DNA of 64,000 bases from Maniola hyperantus (lineage: Eukaryota; Arthropoda; Insecta; Lepidoptera; Nymphalidae): positions 1,488,001-1,552,000 of the forward strand of contig NC_048563.1 in NCBI RefSeq assembly GCF_902806685.2. The letters run 5' to 3'. Positions 22,994 to 36,061 of the stretch are shown here, in pieces. Numbering within the stretch: the first letter of the stretch is position 1; every line of letters begins with the position of its first letter. The notes under the pieces are model-generated. The model ran no database searches and was not told the origin of the DNA. It saw only the letters and a list, made by a program, of their open reading frames with translations. Position numbers and translations under genes: made by a program.

Positions 22994-23930
22994 AGTATGG
23001 CACTACTCCTTTAACACTATAGTTTGAATCATTGACTTTTGGTTTGAACCTGCCTACATCCATACACCTTCCAGGTTAGCCCGCTATCATCTTAGACTGC
23101 ATCCTTACTTACCATCAGGTGAGATTGCAGTCAAGGGCCAACTTGTATCAGAACAAAAAAAAAATGACTCAGTGAAACAGCAATGTCAAACCAACCAATT
23201 TCATATGAGTTTGGTGGCTAGGTACCTTTCTTTCAGTGTCGAGCAGTGACTTGACAAATCATCCCGCTGGTCAGTATGCACCTTTAGAATGTATCTTTAG
23301 CAAATAAAAGACGGGTTTCATCAATAAAAGGCGGAATACAATAGAAACTTATAATTTATTGGTAAGTAGGTACATAATACAACAAATTGATTCATCACAC
23401 TAATATTATAAAGCCGAAAGTTTGTGTTTATGTTAGTTACTCTATCACGCAAAAACTATTGGACGGATTTGTGTGAAATTTTGAAATATAGACCTGACTT
23501 AACACATAGGCTACTTTTTATGTGTTTTAAAATTAAACAATTCCCACTGTTTGGTTTTCTTAATGAAAACCTATATACCTATAAACCTATAATGACGAAG
23601 TCGCGGATATCATCTAGTTATACTACTTAAACTACTATACTTTAACTTAAATACCTAGTATACTTAAACTTGTAAACTGATTTACTCTATTTTTATTTTT
23701 TTGTGATTTTTCTGATATAAGACATTCAAAAAGTGTACTATGCATGTAGGACTTACTGTGAATAAAATATTTGAATTGAATTGAATTTTAATTTGAGTTG
23801 CATATTTTGAATTGAACAACGAAGTAATCCTTCAACAGTTCCATTTTTCCTTTTTAGGTACGGAACACTTAAAACTAAAGATTTAATAAGGTACAAAGGT
23901 ACTCATTAATTTAGTAGGTTAACAATTATT

Positions 23931-24220
23931 GGGGCTGATTCTCTTGTACACAATCTCTAAACTAAACTAAATTGACAGGCCTAAATCTAGTGCTATCCTT
24001 TTCCGCAAGCAACGCTATGAAAGGGATAGCAATCGATTTAGACGTGCCTTTTTAGTTTAGTTTAGAGATTGTGTACAATGGAATTAGCCACAATGTCGAG
24101 ACTTGAGTAAGCTAGGTTAACATTGCGGCTAATTCCGTTGTACACAATCTCTAAACTAAACTAAAATGACATGTCTAAATCTATTGCTATCCCTTTCATA
24201 ATGTTGCTTGCGAAAAAGGA
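23931..24220. mobile_element. Family-1 MITE plus half MITE 3' of gene E
   Basis: A full copy in reverse orientation lies at 23931-24093. It splits the CAATTATTGTCGAG target that is intact in unit D, with ATT on one side and AAT on the other. A second copy (24124-24220) stops in its middle (GCGAAAAAGGA) and joins TTTGATCAGATTCAC directly. That junction marks a deletion of about 250 bp relative to the other units. Confidence 0.7.
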
Positions 24221-25930
24221 TTTGATCAGATTCACTTGCACTGCACGGCACGGTTGTGCGCACATCTGAGTGTTTGTGTGGCGTGTTTATAGAAAAAGGT
24301 CATAAGTGCGAATGGTTTTTGATTCAATAGTTTTGCGGAATTGCAACTCCGACTGTACAAGAAGCCTCAGCGTGAACTAGCAGTTTAGCGACAGGTGTCC
24401 TTAATATACTAACAAGCATAACTAACAAGCGACAGCTTGGTACTTAGCCCGTGTGAGTCTTCATGTGCCTCACTAAACTACTATTTTGTGTACATTTATA
24501 ATTGCACAACCTTCAAACAAAAGGTTTTTCGCCAGTGTGAGTTCTCATATGCTTCACTAAACTACCACTTCTTGAACATTTGTATTTACATAACTTACAT
24601 GCGAAAGGCTTTTCGCCAGTGTGAGTCCTCATGTGCTTCACTAAACTACCGTTCACTGTACATTTATAATTGCATAACTTACAAACAAAAGGTTTTTCAC
24701 CAGTGTGAGTTCTCATGTGCTTCACTAAACTACCACTTTCTGAACATTTGTATTTACATAACTTACAAACAAAAGGTTTTTCGCCAGTGTGAGTTCTCAT
24801 GTGACTCACTAAATGACTATTTTGTGTACATTTAAAATTGCACAACTTACAAACAAAAGGTTTTTCACCAGTGTGAGTCCTCATGTGGTTCACTAAACTA
24901 CCACTTTCTGAACATTTGTATTTACATAACTTACAAACAAATGGTTTTTCGCCTGAGTGAGTCCTCATGTGCCTCACTAAACTACTGTTTACTGTACATT
25001 TGTATTTACATAACTTACAAGCGAAAGGTTTGTCGCAAGTGTGAGTTTTCATGTGACTCACTAAACTACCACTTTCTGAACATTTGTATTTACATAACTT
25101 ACAAACAAATGGTTTTTCGCCTGAGTGAGTCCTCATGTGCCTCACTAAACTACTGTTTACTGTACATTTGTATTTACATAACTTACAAGCGAAAGGCTTA
25201 ACGCCCGTGTGAGTCCTCATGTGCGTCACTAAATGACTATTTCGTGAACATTTGTATTTACATAACTTACAAACAAATGGTTTTTCGCCTGAGTGAGTCC
25301 TCATGTGCCTCACTAAACTACTGTTTACTGTACATTTGTATTTACATAACTTACAAGCGAAAGGCTTATCGCCAGTGTGAGTTCTCATGTGCCTCACTAA
25401 ATCACTATTTCGTGAAAATTTATATTTACATAACTTACAAGCGAAAGGTTTATCGCCAGTGCGAGTCCTCCTGGGGCTCGATGACGTACTACTTTGACCG
25501 AATTTGCGCTCTCTCAACTTACATGAGAAAGTGTTTGCGTAAGTGTGCGCCCTAATGTGGGTAACTAAGGAACTTTTCCGTTGAAATATCTTTTGGCAAA
25601 CGTCACAGATATACTGTATCTGGTCAGTATAGTTTCCTAACTGTGTATCGGATATATCCTGGGAATTGTGTTTGTTTTGCCTCGTTATTCGAGAATTGAT
25701 ATTATCACTTATTTTTGCCAACGATTCCTTCAGTTTTAGTACTGAGTCCTGGGATTTCCTTGAATATTCAAAATGTTTGTATTATTTTCGAAAGACAATA
25801 TGTCCAACTCGTCGTCTGCATCAGTTGGATGCTCTTCGTTTCCGTGATCGGTCGCGAGTACCGAAGGAGCGACTGAAACACAACAACAGTCCCAACTTAA
25901 CTCACACTTCCGTACTAATCTACGAATAAC

Positions 25931-26225
25931 AATGGCCCCGATTCTCTAGTCTCTCTCTAAACTAAATTTAGAGTATCTGCATCCCCCTCTTTTTACTAAT
26001 GCTAAAAAAGGAACGGAACATGACTTTCACATTTAAAGACTCTAAATTTTAGTGCACAATACAAATTTAAACAGTAGGTTCGCGAGTGCGTGCTAAAATC
26101 ACGGGTTTTACCATCTAAAAATTAAATTTAGAAATGTCAAACTGCTTCTGTCCTTTTCATATTACAATAGTAAGAAGAGGGTGCGAATACTCTTAAATTA
26201 GGTTGTGCTTAGAATCGGCGCCAAT
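25931..26225. mobile_element. TIR element with AAT target duplication in intron 6 of gene E
   Basis: All other units read CGAATAACAATATCTAAGG. Here a 289-bp element (25934-26222) is inserted between two copies of AAT (25931-25933 and 26223-26225). Its ends are GGCCCCGATTCT and AGAATCGGCGCC, which resemble the outer ends of the family-1 MITEs. Internal parts (AGAGTATCTGCATCCCCCTC and its complement) also fold back. Only gene E has it at this site. Confidence 0.85.
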
Positions 26226-27002
26226 ATCTAAGGAAATTAAATCAAACTCAAAAATACCACCACAACGCGGCAGAAAGAAAGGTACATCGACCTTAAGAAA
26301 GAGATAGCGGTTGTGTAGAGCATTATCTCTGTCATTGAGACAGACAAAACGTCACATATAAATAAATAAAATAAAATCATTTTATTTCAGGTCAGGGACC
26401 CTTATAAAAAACATGTTGATAGTTAAAAAAAACATACATACATACATACATATGTATGAGTGACAGAGACAACGCTCTACAAAGCCGAAACCTCATTCTT
26501 AAGGTCAATGAATATTATTTTCCACCATGTACTGTACACCCCTAAGGTACTTGAGGATGTCCTTTGGTAAGTGCTAGAGCCAACTGGATTTACTTTGATC
26601 CAGCATAAATCCAGCTGGATTACATATGGCGCTGGATTGCAATCCCAATATAGGAGCATAAACATGTGTAAAGTTAGTCTTACCCAAAGCTTGATCGTAG
26701 ACTTCCGACGACTCCGGCTTGCAAATAATGTGCCTGAAAGGATATAATGTAATGTTATATTTATATCACACGTGCGTAAAGCAGCAAATTAAAGAATATG
26801 AAATAAAAGTTAACTAAATAACATGAAGTGAGTTACGACAGACACTACGACAATACCGGGTGGGTTTACATAATTTTAACCTCTATTTTATTTGCTCTTT
26901 CTTTTGACTCAACTCCTAGAAGAGCTACACAAAAAAAGTTGTGTAATACTACCTGATAAATACCTTGTAATTACTACCTGGTTTAATATTGTAATCTTTT
27001 TT

Positions 27003-27175
27003 ATCTATAATATAAAAATGAATCACTAAATATGCTGCAAATCTCGAGAACAGCTGAACTGATTTCGCTAATTCTATTTTTATGAATATGGTTCTTACGG
27101 AGAGAAAATTTTAAAAATATAATTTAAAAATTTGAATCGACGGTACAAAGTTCGCCGGGGCAGCTAGTGCTAAAT
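27003..27175. mobile_element. Short CTAGT-ended element in intron 5 of gene E
   Basis: This insertion (TATCTATAATATAAAAATGA ... GCCGGGGCAGCTAGTGCTAA) interrupts the TACTGTATTCTAAATAATAA sequence of the other units. It resembles other CTAGT-ended relics in the window but has a different body. Non-coding. Confidence 0.5.
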
Positions 27176-29177
27176 AATAATATGTAACTAATTGTAAATT
27201 GTAAATTTCAAAATAGTTATAATAAATAATTAATTAATTACTCAAATTTAACGCACAATTTAAATTCCAGATAGTTCTGACTGAAACGAATTCCGATCCA
27301 TATTATAAATGTGAAAGTGTTTGTTTATTGGTTTATTAATTTATCCTTTAATCACGAGGCAATGGAGCAACGGATCGACGAGATTTTATGCCTGGCTATA
27401 GTTAAAGACCTGGAGAATGACATAAGCTTGTCACATATGGTACGTACGCGGCGGGAGCCTGTGTTTCGGGCGCTCGTTCAGCCGCGGCTGGCTCGTCTTC
27501 ATCATCTTCACGATCTTCAACTTCCCGTTTCACTGCAACTGCTTCATCAGTTGCCGCAGTCGCGTCTAGTTCTGCCCGTCCGTCCGCGTCGGAGTGTGCT
27601 ATGTACACATCACAGTAGTCAGGCTCTGACACTGCCGAGACAATATCAGACTGCAATTGGTATTTCACACGGCTTATCAGTTTGACATGTCGTATTGTTA
27701 TCTGAAACAAGTTCATGCCTTTAGACAAATTTAAGTAGTATATAAGTAACATTCGCAACGAGCGTGTCCATTGCGGCGCCACTATAAGCATGTGACGCGG
27801 ACTGACTAGAGGAATGCTCACATTGTAAGCTGTTACACTACACTCAAACGACACAGGTGGCACACTTATGCCTGTCCCAGACGCTTGTGATAAACAGCAA
27901 ACAGCAAGCGTGTGGACGGGTGTTTGTATATGCTTGCCAATGCTTTGGTTCTGATTGGCAGGCAAGCCATCTGTGGTGTTTGCCGATGCTTTACATTCTG
28001 TTACATATAACAACAAAGTGCATCAAACATTCCTCACCACTTCATGTCTGTCAAGCAGCTCCATCATCAGGGAGCGCGCTCTCAAGCTCTTGTCTCTGAA
28101 TGTGCTAAAGTTCACCAGTCTCTGGGCACATTGCACACAAAGCATCGGTTTGAGCTTCCCTTCACCACACAACTGCAACAAACACAATTAATTCATATAC
28201 AGTTCCAAAATAAGAGCGGCCGTGCACTGGTCTACTGCTCGAGCAGTTGACACCGCTCTTAGACTGCACACTGACTTATGAATGATATACAACTTACAGG
28301 ATGTCCCACTAAATGTTCATATGCTTCTTCCAACTTGTATTTACTCATCAGAACCAGCTTGCTGCGAGTGTCCAGGCATATCATGCAGACCTGTGCAAAG
28401 TGTTATAAGTATAATAATTCAACCTTCCATAGTGAACTTGAAGTGTGAACCGTATGTACTAAGGTTAGTTTTTATAGGTTGAAATGCAAGCTACGAGCAT
28501 TATGTAGGACTTACCAGCACTGGTGAAGGGACAGCACCTGCACGAATCCACCTTGAGCCACTTTCTATTTCATACATATCATCATTTAGAAAATGCTGAG
28601 AGCAGACCACAGCACGCTCAGGCAGGGGAGTGTCTTGTTTGCCGAGGGCTCTGAGCCAAGCAGCATGGAGATGCACTTCTCTGGGGAACCTGGAAATTAC
28701 ACCCTGGACTTTAGCATGGAGCAACTGTGACGCGTGACTCATAATAATTAAACAAAAGGTAAATAGCTCTGCCCGGAGTACAGCTCTAGAGTTGGATACA
28801 GACTCGCTCGGTTTGTGGACGTGCAGTTGGGAGCTGTGCTCCGATCAGCCTGGGTTGGCGGGAGGCAGGGCAATAAGGTGGCTCGGGTCAGTGACCTCCC
28901 TACCGACAAAGCACGGCCGCAAGCGTCTAGGTTATAGTATCATTATCATCATCAACCGAGACGTCCACTGCTCGACAGAGTCTGTAGGGACTTCCACACG
29001 CCACGGTATTGCGCCGCCGCCATCCAGCGGCTCCCTGCGACTCGTCTGATGTCGTCCACCGAACTATTATAGGTTATAGTATACAAAGTTTAAATTAAAC
29101 ACTCACTCGTGAAATGTAATCTCTGATTCGGAGACGACCTCCGCAGTCGTTTTGCAGAACGGCACACAGCACCGCAT

Positions 29178-31622
29178 TTCTAAGATTTATAAAATTAGAA
29201 TTTTCAGGCTTCCAGTTTAATTTCATAGCACAACAAAGATTATTTTTTATTTTAGCCACAAATCACTATAATCTATAAACTATTTTAGGAAACCAAAGAG
29301 AATATAACATAGAGATAGTAGAAAATCTCAGAGACTCCACAGATCACTATATACTAGGAGACTCAGAGTACATGAGCAAAGCAAAATCCAGAAAACGGCT
29401 GCTGTCAAATATAAAGTGACGACGGGTAACATTAGAAATGTGTTAAACATTGTTATTTGTAAATCTAATCTCTACGACTACGATTAATGCACAAAATAAT
29501 GGCTAATTAGGTTTAATTATAATAGTATTTTGTTGGCAACCTTCGGGAGCGGAACCCCGATAACGTATCACATCATACCCTCTATATTAATTTACAAGAG
29601 GACATACGATCAATTTTTTTTGCCGCGACTTTACTGAATTATTATTGTAATCCTTCTATTTATAATTAAGTTTTTAATACTTTATGGCGTAGTCCCTCTA
29701 CTAAATACTGTAGTACATCAGCTTCCCTTTGAAACCACAAGTTATGGTGCAGAGAAATTATTATCATCAAACTTCACCTGCCTAGATTTACGGGCACCAT
29801 CGCTTAGTACATTTATTACTTCTAATCGCTAAAATTCCGTTTAGCATAATTTGTATTGAAAATTGGACTTTATACTAATGCAACAGAATTTAATTTTGCA
29901 GGGAAATAAACCTCAAGTGCATTGTCATATTGTTCGATATGGCACCAGGATCACTATAGTTTGAATCATTGACTTTTGGTTTGAAGCCTACATCCATACA
30001 CCTTCCAGGTTAGCCTGCTATCATCTTAGACTGCATCCTTACTTACCATCAGGTGAGATTGCAGTCAAGGGCCAACTTGTATCTGAACAAAAAAAAATGA
30101 CTCAGTGAAACAGCAATGTCAAACCAACCAATTTCATATGAGTTTGGTGGCTAGGTACCTTTCTTTCAGTGTCGAGCACTGACTTGACAAATCATCCCGC
30201 TGGTCAGTATGCAAATAAGACGGGTTTTATCAATAAAAGGCGGAATACAATAGAAACTTATCATAATTTATTGGTAAGTAGGTACATAATACAACAAATT
30301 CATTCATCACACTAATATTATAAAGCCGAAAGTTTGTTTATGTTTGTTACTCTATCACGCAAAAACTACTGGACGGATTTGGGTGAAATTTTGAAATATA
30401 GACCTGACTTAACACATAGGCTACTTTTTATGTGTTTTAAAATGAAACAATTCCCACTGTTTGGTTTTCTTAATGAAAACCTATAATGACGAAGTCGCAG
30501 ATATAATCTAGTTATACTACTTAAACTACTATACTTTAACTTAAATACCTAGTATACTTAAACTTGTAAACTGATTTACTCTATTTTTATTTTTTTGTTA
30601 TTTTACTGATATAAGACATTCAAAAAGTGTACTATGCATGTACTTACTTTGAATAAAATATTTGAATTGAATTGAATTTTAATTTGAGTTGCATATTTTG
30701 AATTGAACAACGAAGTAATCCTTCAACAGTTCCATTTTTCCTTTTTAGGTACGGAACACTTAAAACTAAAGATTTAATAAGGTACAAAGGTACTCATTAA
30801 TTTAGTAGGTTAACAATTATTGTCGAGACTTGAGTAAGCTAGGTTAACATTGTGGCTAATCCCATTGTACACAATCTCTAAACTAAACTAAAATGGCTCG
30901 TCTAAATCTATTGCTATCCCTTTCATAATGTTGCTTGCGGAAAGGGATAGCACTAGATTTAGACCTGTTAATTTAGTTTAGTTTAGAGATTGTGTACAAG
31001 AGAATCGGCCCCATTGTAGCTAATTCCATTGTACACAATCTCTAAACTAAACTAAAATGGCTCGTCTAAATCTATTGTTATCCCTTTCATAATGTTGCTT
31101 GCGAAAAAGGATGGCACTAAATTTAGACCTGTTAATTTAGTTTAGTTTAGAGATTGTGTACAAGAGAATCGCAATAACATTAGTTAGTTAGTAGCCTTGG
31201 TTCCCTTCAGTCCACTCTACAAGCTGCCGCTTACGTAACTCGCTACGACTCATATGCGATATTTATTTGTTCACACAAAATCACACTGCGGCTCCGGCTT
31301 CATGTACAGTCAAAGCCCAAAACTCGTTTAGCACCTTGATCAGATTCACTTGCACTGCACGGCACGGTTGTGCGCACATCTGAGTTTTTGTGTGGCGTGT
31401 TTATAGAAAAAGGGTCATAAGTGCGGTTTTTGATGCAATAGATTTGCGGTATTGCTACTTGAATTCTAAAGCCGACTGTACAGGAAGCCTCAGAGTGAAC
31501 TAGCAGTTTAGCGACAGGTGTCTTTGCATAACTAACAAGCGACAGCTTGGTACTTAGCCCGTGTGAGTCTTCATGTGCCTCACTAAACTACTATTTTGTG
31601 TAAATTTATAATTGCACAACCT
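29178..31622. other. Intergenic DNA between gene E and gene F
   Basis: No gene is supported. It carries the 5' flank of E, a dispersed-repeat piece (about 29930-30095), a CTAGT-ended element (about 30307-30513), two adjacent family-1 MITEs (30850-31012 and 31014-31171) and the 3' flank of F with AATAAA at 31262-31267. It is most like the C-D spacer. Confidence 0.7.
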
Positions 31623-34600
31623 TCAAACAAAAGGTTTTTCGCCAGTGTGAGTTCTCATGTGCTTCACTAAACTACCGTTCACTGTACATTTATAATTGCA
31701 CAACTTACAAACAAAAGGTTTTTCGCCTGAGTGAGTCCTCATGTGCTTCACTAAACTACTGTTTACTGTACATTTGTATTTACATAACTTACAAGCGAAA
31801 GGCTTTTCGCCAGTGTGAGTCCTCATGTGCTTCACTAAACTATCGTTCACTGTACATTTATAATTGCATAACTTACAAACAAAAGGTTTTTCGCCAGTGT
31901 GAGTCCTCATGTGACTCACTAAATGACTATTAACTGTACATTTATAATTGCACAACTTACAAACAAAAGGTTTTTCGCCAGTGTGAGTCCTCATGTGCTT
32001 CACTAAACTACCGTTCACTGTACATTTATAATTGCACAACTTACAAACAAAAGGTTTTTCGCCTGAGTGAGTCCTCATGTGCTTCACTAAACTACTGTTT
32101 ACTGTACATTTGTATTTACATAACTTACAAGCGAAAGGCTTTTCGCCAGTGTGAGTCCTCATGTGCTTCACTAAACTATCGTTCACTGTACATTTATAAT
32201 TGCATAACTTACAAACAAAAGGTTTTTCGCCAGTGTGAGTCCTCATGTGACTCACTAAATGACTATTAACTGTACATTTATAATTGCACAACTTACAAAC
32301 AAAAGGTTTTTCGCCAGTGTGAGTCCTCATGTGACTCACTAAATGACTATTTTGTGTACATTTATAATTGCACAACTTACAAACAAATGGTTTTTCGCCT
32401 GAGTGAGTTCTCATGTGCCTTACTAAACTACCGTTCACTGAACATTTATAATCGCACAACTTACAAACAAATGGTTTTTCGCCTGAGTGAGTCCTCATGT
32501 GCTTCACTAAACTACCGTTCACTGTACATTTATAATTGCATAACTTACAAACAAAAGGTTTTTCGCCTGAGTGAGTCCTCATGTGGTTCACTAAACTATC
32601 ATTTTCTGAACATTTGTATTTACATAACTTACATGCGAAAGGCTTATCGCCAGTGTGAGTTCTCATGTGCGTCACTAAATCACTATTTCGTGAACATGTG
32701 TATTTGCATAACTTACAAGAGAAAGGCTTATCGCCAGTGTGAGTCCCCCTGGGGCTGGATGACGTACTATTTTGACCGAATTTGCGCTCTCTCAACTTAC
32801 ATGAGAAAGTGTTTGCGTAAGTGTGCGCTCTAATGTGGGTAACTAAGGAACTTTTCCGTTGAAATATCTTTTGGCAAACGTCACAGATATACTGTATCTG
32901 GTCAGTATAGTTTCCTAACTGTGTATCGGATATATCCTGGGAATTGTGTTTGTTTTGCCTCGTTATTCGAGAATTGATATTATCACTTATTTTTGCCAAC
33001 GATTCCTTCAGTTTTAGTACTGAGTCCTGGGATTTCCTTGAATATTCAAAAATGTTTGTATTATTTTCGAAAGACAATATGTCCAACTCGTCGTCTGCAT
33101 CAGTTGGATGCTCTTCGTTTCCGTGATCGGTCGCGAGTACCGAAGGAGCGACTGAAACACAACAACAGTCCCAACTTAACTCACACTTCGATACTAATCT
33201 ACGAATAACAATATCTAAGGAAATTAAATCAAACTCAAAAATGGTACTACCACAACGGGGTAGAAAAAAAGGTACATCGACCTTAAGAAAGAGATAGCGG
33301 TTTTGTAGAGCATTGTCCTGTCGTTGAGACCGACAAAACGTTACATATGTATGAGTGACAGAGACAACGCTCTACAAAGCCGAAACCTCATTCTTTACGT
33401 CGATGTATATTATTTTTCGCTGTGTACTGTACACCTTGAAGATGTTTTTTTTTAAAATAGATAAATGCTGGAGCCAGCTGGGTTCACTTTGATCCAGCAT
33501 AAATCCAGCTGGATTACATATGGCGCTGGATTGCAATCCCAATATAGGAGCATAAACATGTGTAAAGTTAGTCTTACCCAAAGCTTGATCGTAGACTTCC
33601 GACGACTCCGGCTTGCAAATAATGTGCCTGAAAGGATATAATGTAATGTTATATTTATATCACACGTGCGTAAAGCAGCAAATTAAAGAATATGAAATAA
33701 AAGTTAACTAAATAACATGAAGTGAGTTACGACAGACACTACGACAATACCGGGTAGGTTTACATAATTTTAACCTCTATTTTATTTGCTCTTTCTTTTG
33801 ACTCAACTCCTAGTCTTCTAGGAAAAAAAAAATTGTGTAATACTACCTGATAAATACATTGTAATTACTACCTGGTTTAATACTGTATTCTAAATAATAA
33901 TATGTAATTGTAATTTGTGAATTTCAAAAAAGTTATAATAAATAATTAATTATTTACTCAAATTTAACGCACAATTTAAATTCCAGATAGGTCTGACTGA
34001 AAAGAATCCTGATCCATATTATAAATGTGAAAGTGTTTGTTTGTTGGTTTGTCGTGACTTTTTGCATGGCTATTAAAGACCTGGAGAGTTACTTAAGCTT
34101 CTTTCGATTTCGGAAAATCAAAGAGTTAGAAACCTAAATCCACGCGGACCAAGTTTCGGGCATCAGCTAGTAGTTGTTAACAAATAAGTCGGCCTTTACA
34201 CCACAATCTCTTTGGTGAACACTTCTACCATAGGAGATATTATCATGTTCACGAAACATGGATAAAGTGTCTTAACGATAAGATACTTGTAGTAGTATGG
34301 AAGATAAAGTCAGTTAACTACAAATAATACACTTTGCATGAGCTTGTCACATATGGTACGTACGCGGCGGGAGCCTGTGTTTCGGTCGCTTGTTCGGCCG
34401 CGGCTGGCTCGTCTTCATCATCTTCACGGTCTTCAACTTCCCGTTTCACTGCAACAGCTTCATCAGTTGCGGCAGTCGCGTCTAGTTCTGCCCGTCCGTC
34501 CGCGTCGGAGTGTGCTATGTACACATCACAGTAGTCAGGCTCTGATACTGATGAGACAATGTCGGACTGCAGTTGGTATTTCACACGGCTTATCAGTTTG

Positions 34601-36061
34601 ACATGTCGTATTGTTATCTGAAACAAGTTCATGCCTTTAGACAAATTTAAGTAGTATATAAGTAACATTCGCAACGAGCGTGTCCATTGCGGCGCCACTA
34701 TAAGCATGTGACTGACTGACTAGAGCAATGCTCACATTGTAAGCTGTTACACTACACTCAAACGACACAGGTGGCACGCTTATGCCTGTCCCAGACGCTT
34801 GTGATAAACAGCAAACAGCAAGCGTGTGGACGGGTGTTTGTATATGCTTGCCAATGCTTTGGTTCTGATTGGCAGGCAAGCCATCTGTGGTGTTTGCCGA
34901 TGCTTTACATTCTGTTACATATAACAACAAAGTGCATCAAACATTCCTCACCACTTCATGTCTGTCAAGCAGCTCCATCATCAGGGAGCACGCTCTCAAG
35001 CTCTTGTCTCTGAATGTGCTAAAGTTCACCAGTCTCTGGGCACATTGCACACAAAGCGTCGGTTTGAGCTTTCCTTGACCACACAACTGCAACAAACACA
35101 ACTAATTCATATACAGTTCCACATAAGAGTGGCCGTGCACTGGTCTACTGCTCGAGCAGTTGACACCGCTCTTAGACTGCACACTGACTTAAGAATGATA
35201 TACAACTTACAGAATGTCCCACTAAATGTTCATATGCTTCTTCCAACTTGTATTTACTCATCAGAACCAGCTTGCTGCGAGTGTCCAGGCATATCATGCA
35301 GACCTGTGCAAAGTGTTATAAGTATAATCATTCCAACCTTCCATTGTGAACTTGAAGTGCGAACCGTATGTACTAAGGTTAGTTTTAATAGGTACCAATA
35401 TCACTATGCCTTGAAGCTTGAAATGAAAGCTACGAGCATTATGTAGGACTTACCAGCACTGGTGAAGGGACAGCACCAGCTCGAATCCGCCTTGAGCCAC
35501 TTTCTATTTCATACATATCATCATTTAGAAAATGCTGCGAGCAGACCACAGCACGCTCAGGCAGGGGAGTGTGTTGTTTGCCGAGGGCTCTGAGCCAAGC
35601 AGCATGGAGATGCACTTCTCTGGGGAACCTGGAAATTGCACCCTGGACTTTTTAACAAAAGGTAAATAGCTCTGCCCGGAGTACAGCTCTAGAGTTGGAT
35701 ACAGACTCGCTCGGTTTGTGGACGTGCAGTTGGGAGCTGTGCTCCGATCAGCCTGGGTTGGCGGGAGGCAGGGCAATAAGGTGGCTCGGGTCAGTGACCT
35801 CCCTACCGACAAAGCACGGCCGCAAGCGTCTAGGTTATAGTATCATTATCATCATCAACCGATAGACGTCCACTGCTCGACAGAGTCTGTAGGGACTTCT
35901 ACACGCCACGGTCTTGCGCCGCGACTCGTCTGATGTCGTCCACCGAACTATTATAGGTTATAGTATACAAAGTTTAAATGAAATACTCACTCGTGAAATG
36001 TAATCTCTGATTCGGAGACGACCTCCGCAGTCGTTTTGCAGAACGGCACACAGCACCGCAT
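31623..36061 (-). CDS. Gene F: THAP-ZAD-C2H2 zinc-finger protein, 768 aa
   Basis: Exons: 36061-35991, 35628-35454, 35303-35211, 35086-34952, 34617-34364, 33627-33578, 33151-31623 (769 codons with the stop). Domains as in gene B with 13 fingers after the degenerate one. The last finger is lost to the same TGA as in D and E. A block of four fingers (helices NSHLVS, NDSLVK, NSSLVK, NGSLVK) occurs twice in a row at the C-terminal end, a direct trace of a four-finger (336-bp) duplication. The degenerate finger has QNSTSSSPRGTH where others have QSSTSSSPRRTH. Exons 1-4 and their introns are almost identical to those of gene A. Intron 1 has the 36-base deletion. Confidence 0.82.

Larger units (their letters stand above)
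21822..24512. other. Intergenic DNA between genes D and E
   Basis: No gene is supported. It holds a retroposon insertion (22410-22631), a MITE (22814-22993), a dispersed-repeat piece (22994-23160), the CTAGT-ended element (about 23394-23620), one complete family-1 MITE (23931-24093) and one half MITE (24124-24220). The half MITE ends at a deletion that removed the block with the AATAAA found 3' of the other genes. Confidence 0.7.
24513..29177 (-). pseudogene. Gene E: THAP-ZAD-C2H2 zinc-finger gene, frameshifted
   Basis: Exons by homology: 29177-29107, 28689-28515, 28390-28298, 28172-28038, 27701-27448, 26733-26684, 25872-24513. Exons 1-6 are open and keep their lengths. Exon 7 has lost one A from a five-A run near 25771, so the frame shifts about 30 codons into the exon and meets a stop some 14 codons later, before any zinc finger. 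A downstream open frame (25721-24513) still encodes the first finger and 11 tandem fingers, then hits the same TGA as in D and F. E also has an R-to-W change in the THAP tail (GSRWIRAG), a 289-bp insertion in intron 6 and a shortened intron 5, and the block with the poly(A) signal 3' of it is deleted. Likely a dying copy; a homopolymer sequencing error is the alternative for the frameshift. Confidence 0.75.
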
